From positions 1 to 64,000 of the forward strand of contig CAKSBC010000007.1 in assembly GCA_934438085.1 (NCBI GenBank): 64,000 nt of DNA. Reading direction: 5' to 3'. Of this stretch, positions 63,218 through 64,000 are shown piece after piece (positions within the stretch are counted from its first letter, which is position 1; each line of letters starts with the position of its first letter). This DNA comes from an uncultured Lachnospiraceae bacterium. GTDB lineage: Bacteria; Bacillota; Clostridia; Lachnospirales; Lachnospiraceae. The notes beneath the pieces were generated by a model. The model made no database searches, was not told the DNA's origin, and was given only the letters and a program-made list of their open reading frames with translations. The translations under genes and the position numbers were made by a program.

Positions 63218-64000
63218 TTATTCATCCTCCAAAAGATTCGTCATACTCTTTAAGCTGATGCCGATAGTCGACACATTATGTAATAACGCTGATGTTGCAG
63301 GAGGAAGTATTCCGAGCACTCCTAATGCTATTAGTCCTGAATTAAATCCCATTATAAATCTGTAATTATAATGTATCCTCTTCATCAGGAGCTCGCTCAA
63401 TACTCTCAAGGTTATCAGTGAATGAAGATCATTTGTGCCTATAGTTACATCGGCAACCTCTCTTGCTATTGCTGCGCCTTCACTTATGGCAATGCCGACG
63501 TCGGCCTCTGAAAGCGCCGGCGTATCATTTACACCGTCACCTATCATGATGACCTTTCTTCCCGCTGCATGCTCCTTTCTGATAAAGTCTGCCTTGTCCT
63601 CAGGCATTACCTCCGAGTAAACCTCATCCAATCCAAGCTTCTCAGCAACCATATTTGCTGTTCGCCTGTTGTCTCCCGTCATCATTACGACCTTACTGAA
63701 ACCGATCTTGTGAAGCTTTTCAACCACACTCGGTGCCTCTTCCTTTAACGGATCCTCTATGCATATGATAGCGGCAAGCTCTCCTCCAAGTGCAAAGTAA
63801 AGACGTGAATATGCGTCTGTCACTGTGTTGAACTTATCAAGCTCATCCTCAGGTACAGTGCAGTTTTCCTCTTCAAATACAAAATGATAGCTTCCTATAA
63901 GGGCTCGCTGTCCGGCTATAGTGCTGACTATTCCGTGCGCGACAACATATTCCACCTTGGAATGATTTTCATCCTCATGAGGTGCCTTCTTCTTTGCAGC
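63218..64000 (-). CDS. Heavy-metal P-type ATPase, C-terminal part (runs off window)
   Basis: The last ~261 residues of a P1B-type ATPase; the frame stays open to base 64000 (AAKKKAPHEDENHSKVEYVV), so the N-terminus with the metal-binding helices and DKTG is outside. Seen: end of the nucleotide domain (VVAHGIVSTIAGQRALIGSY), MMTGDNRRTANMVAEKLGLD, hinge VIMIGDGVNDTPALSEADVG and membrane helices FIMGFNSGLIALGVLGILPP and ATSALLHNVSTIGISLKSMT. The helix-8 HNxST-type sequence with G-I-S-L is found in zinc/cobalt/iron-type pumps; the metal cannot be fixed from this part. It is the neighbour of the flavodoxin/DUF cluster. Confidence 0.92.
   Translation of the reverse strand, partial: AAKKKAPHEDENHSKVEYVVAHGIVSTIAGQRALIGSYHFVFEEENCTVPEDELDKFNTVTDAYSRLYFALGGELAAIICIEDPLKEEAPSVVEKLHKIGFSKVVMMTGDNRRTANMVAEKLGLDEVYSEVMPEDKADFIRKEHAAGRKVIMIGDGVNDTPALSEADVGIAISEGAAIAREVADVTIGTNDLHSLITLRVLSELLMKRIHYNYRFIMGFNSGLIALGVLGILPPATSALLHNVSTIGISLKSMTNLLEDE

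Overview
The window reads as chromosome of a low- to moderate-G+C anaerobic Firmicute, most likely a Lachnospiraceae-type Clostridium. Grounds: CIRCE/HrcA control of hrcA-grpE-dnaK-dnaJ, strong TTGACA/TATAAT promoters and AGGAGG ribosome sites, DUF2325/DUF3793 genes beside a flavodoxin, a SipW-type signal peptidase locus, choline-binding-type wall repeats, and anaerobic enzymes (HemW, nickel-pincer Lar proteins). The genus assignment is inference.

Layout. (1) 1-5582: a phage-derived block, all on the minus strand, bounded by a 15-bp direct repeat. It holds a truncated DGR-class reverse transcriptase, a small coiled-coil protein, holin, endolysin, small membrane peptides, a Cro/CI-like repressor, a membrane-anchored HIRAN-like protein and an IS30-family transposase. 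The first ~100 bases look like a tandem rRNA-type promoter pointing left, out of the window. (2) 5.8-31.2 kb: core genes: ychF, the heat-shock operon, hemW with a secreted 3D protein, two metallo-beta-lactamase-fold proteins, an M20 amidohydrolase, an amino-acid ABC importer, lepA, rpsT, a gpmI-comEC pair, a yggS-holA pair, and uvrB. (3) 31.2-39.8 kb: a six-gene envelope locus (wall-binding scaffold, SipW-like signal peptidase, two TasA/camelysin-like substrates, two orphan secreted proteins) preceded by a two-component system whose terminator overlaps the locus promoter. (4) 40-44.5 kb: an MFS transporter and the Lar nickel-pincer cofactor operon larE-larB-larC1-larC2 behind a long leader containing a terminator. 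(5) 44.5-51.7 kb: an MMPL exporter with a large extracytoplasmic coiled-coil partner and a wall-binding protein, divergent from a TetR regulator. (6) 51.8-55.7 kb: a metal exporter/Fur/LspA-like operon with a Fur-type palindrome at its promoter, then a DUF362 ferredoxin protein and a glutaredoxin-NUDIX fusion. (7) 55.8-60.8 kb: two serine tRNA genes and ispD-tsaD-rnz-rimI-tsaB-tsaE (t6A synthesis, tRNA 3' processing, isoprenoid precursor). (8) 60.9-64 kb: a small membrane protein, then flavodoxin/DUF3793/DUF2325 behind two metalloregulator-like palindromes, and the 3' part of a metal P-type ATPase.

The strongest candidates for undescribed biology are the SipW/TasA-like locus with its two-component system, the MMPL/coiled-coil/wall-binding set, the phage block with its reverse transcriptase cut at a direct repeat, and the structured larE leader. 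All function calls rest on reading motifs and gene order; no database search was possible.
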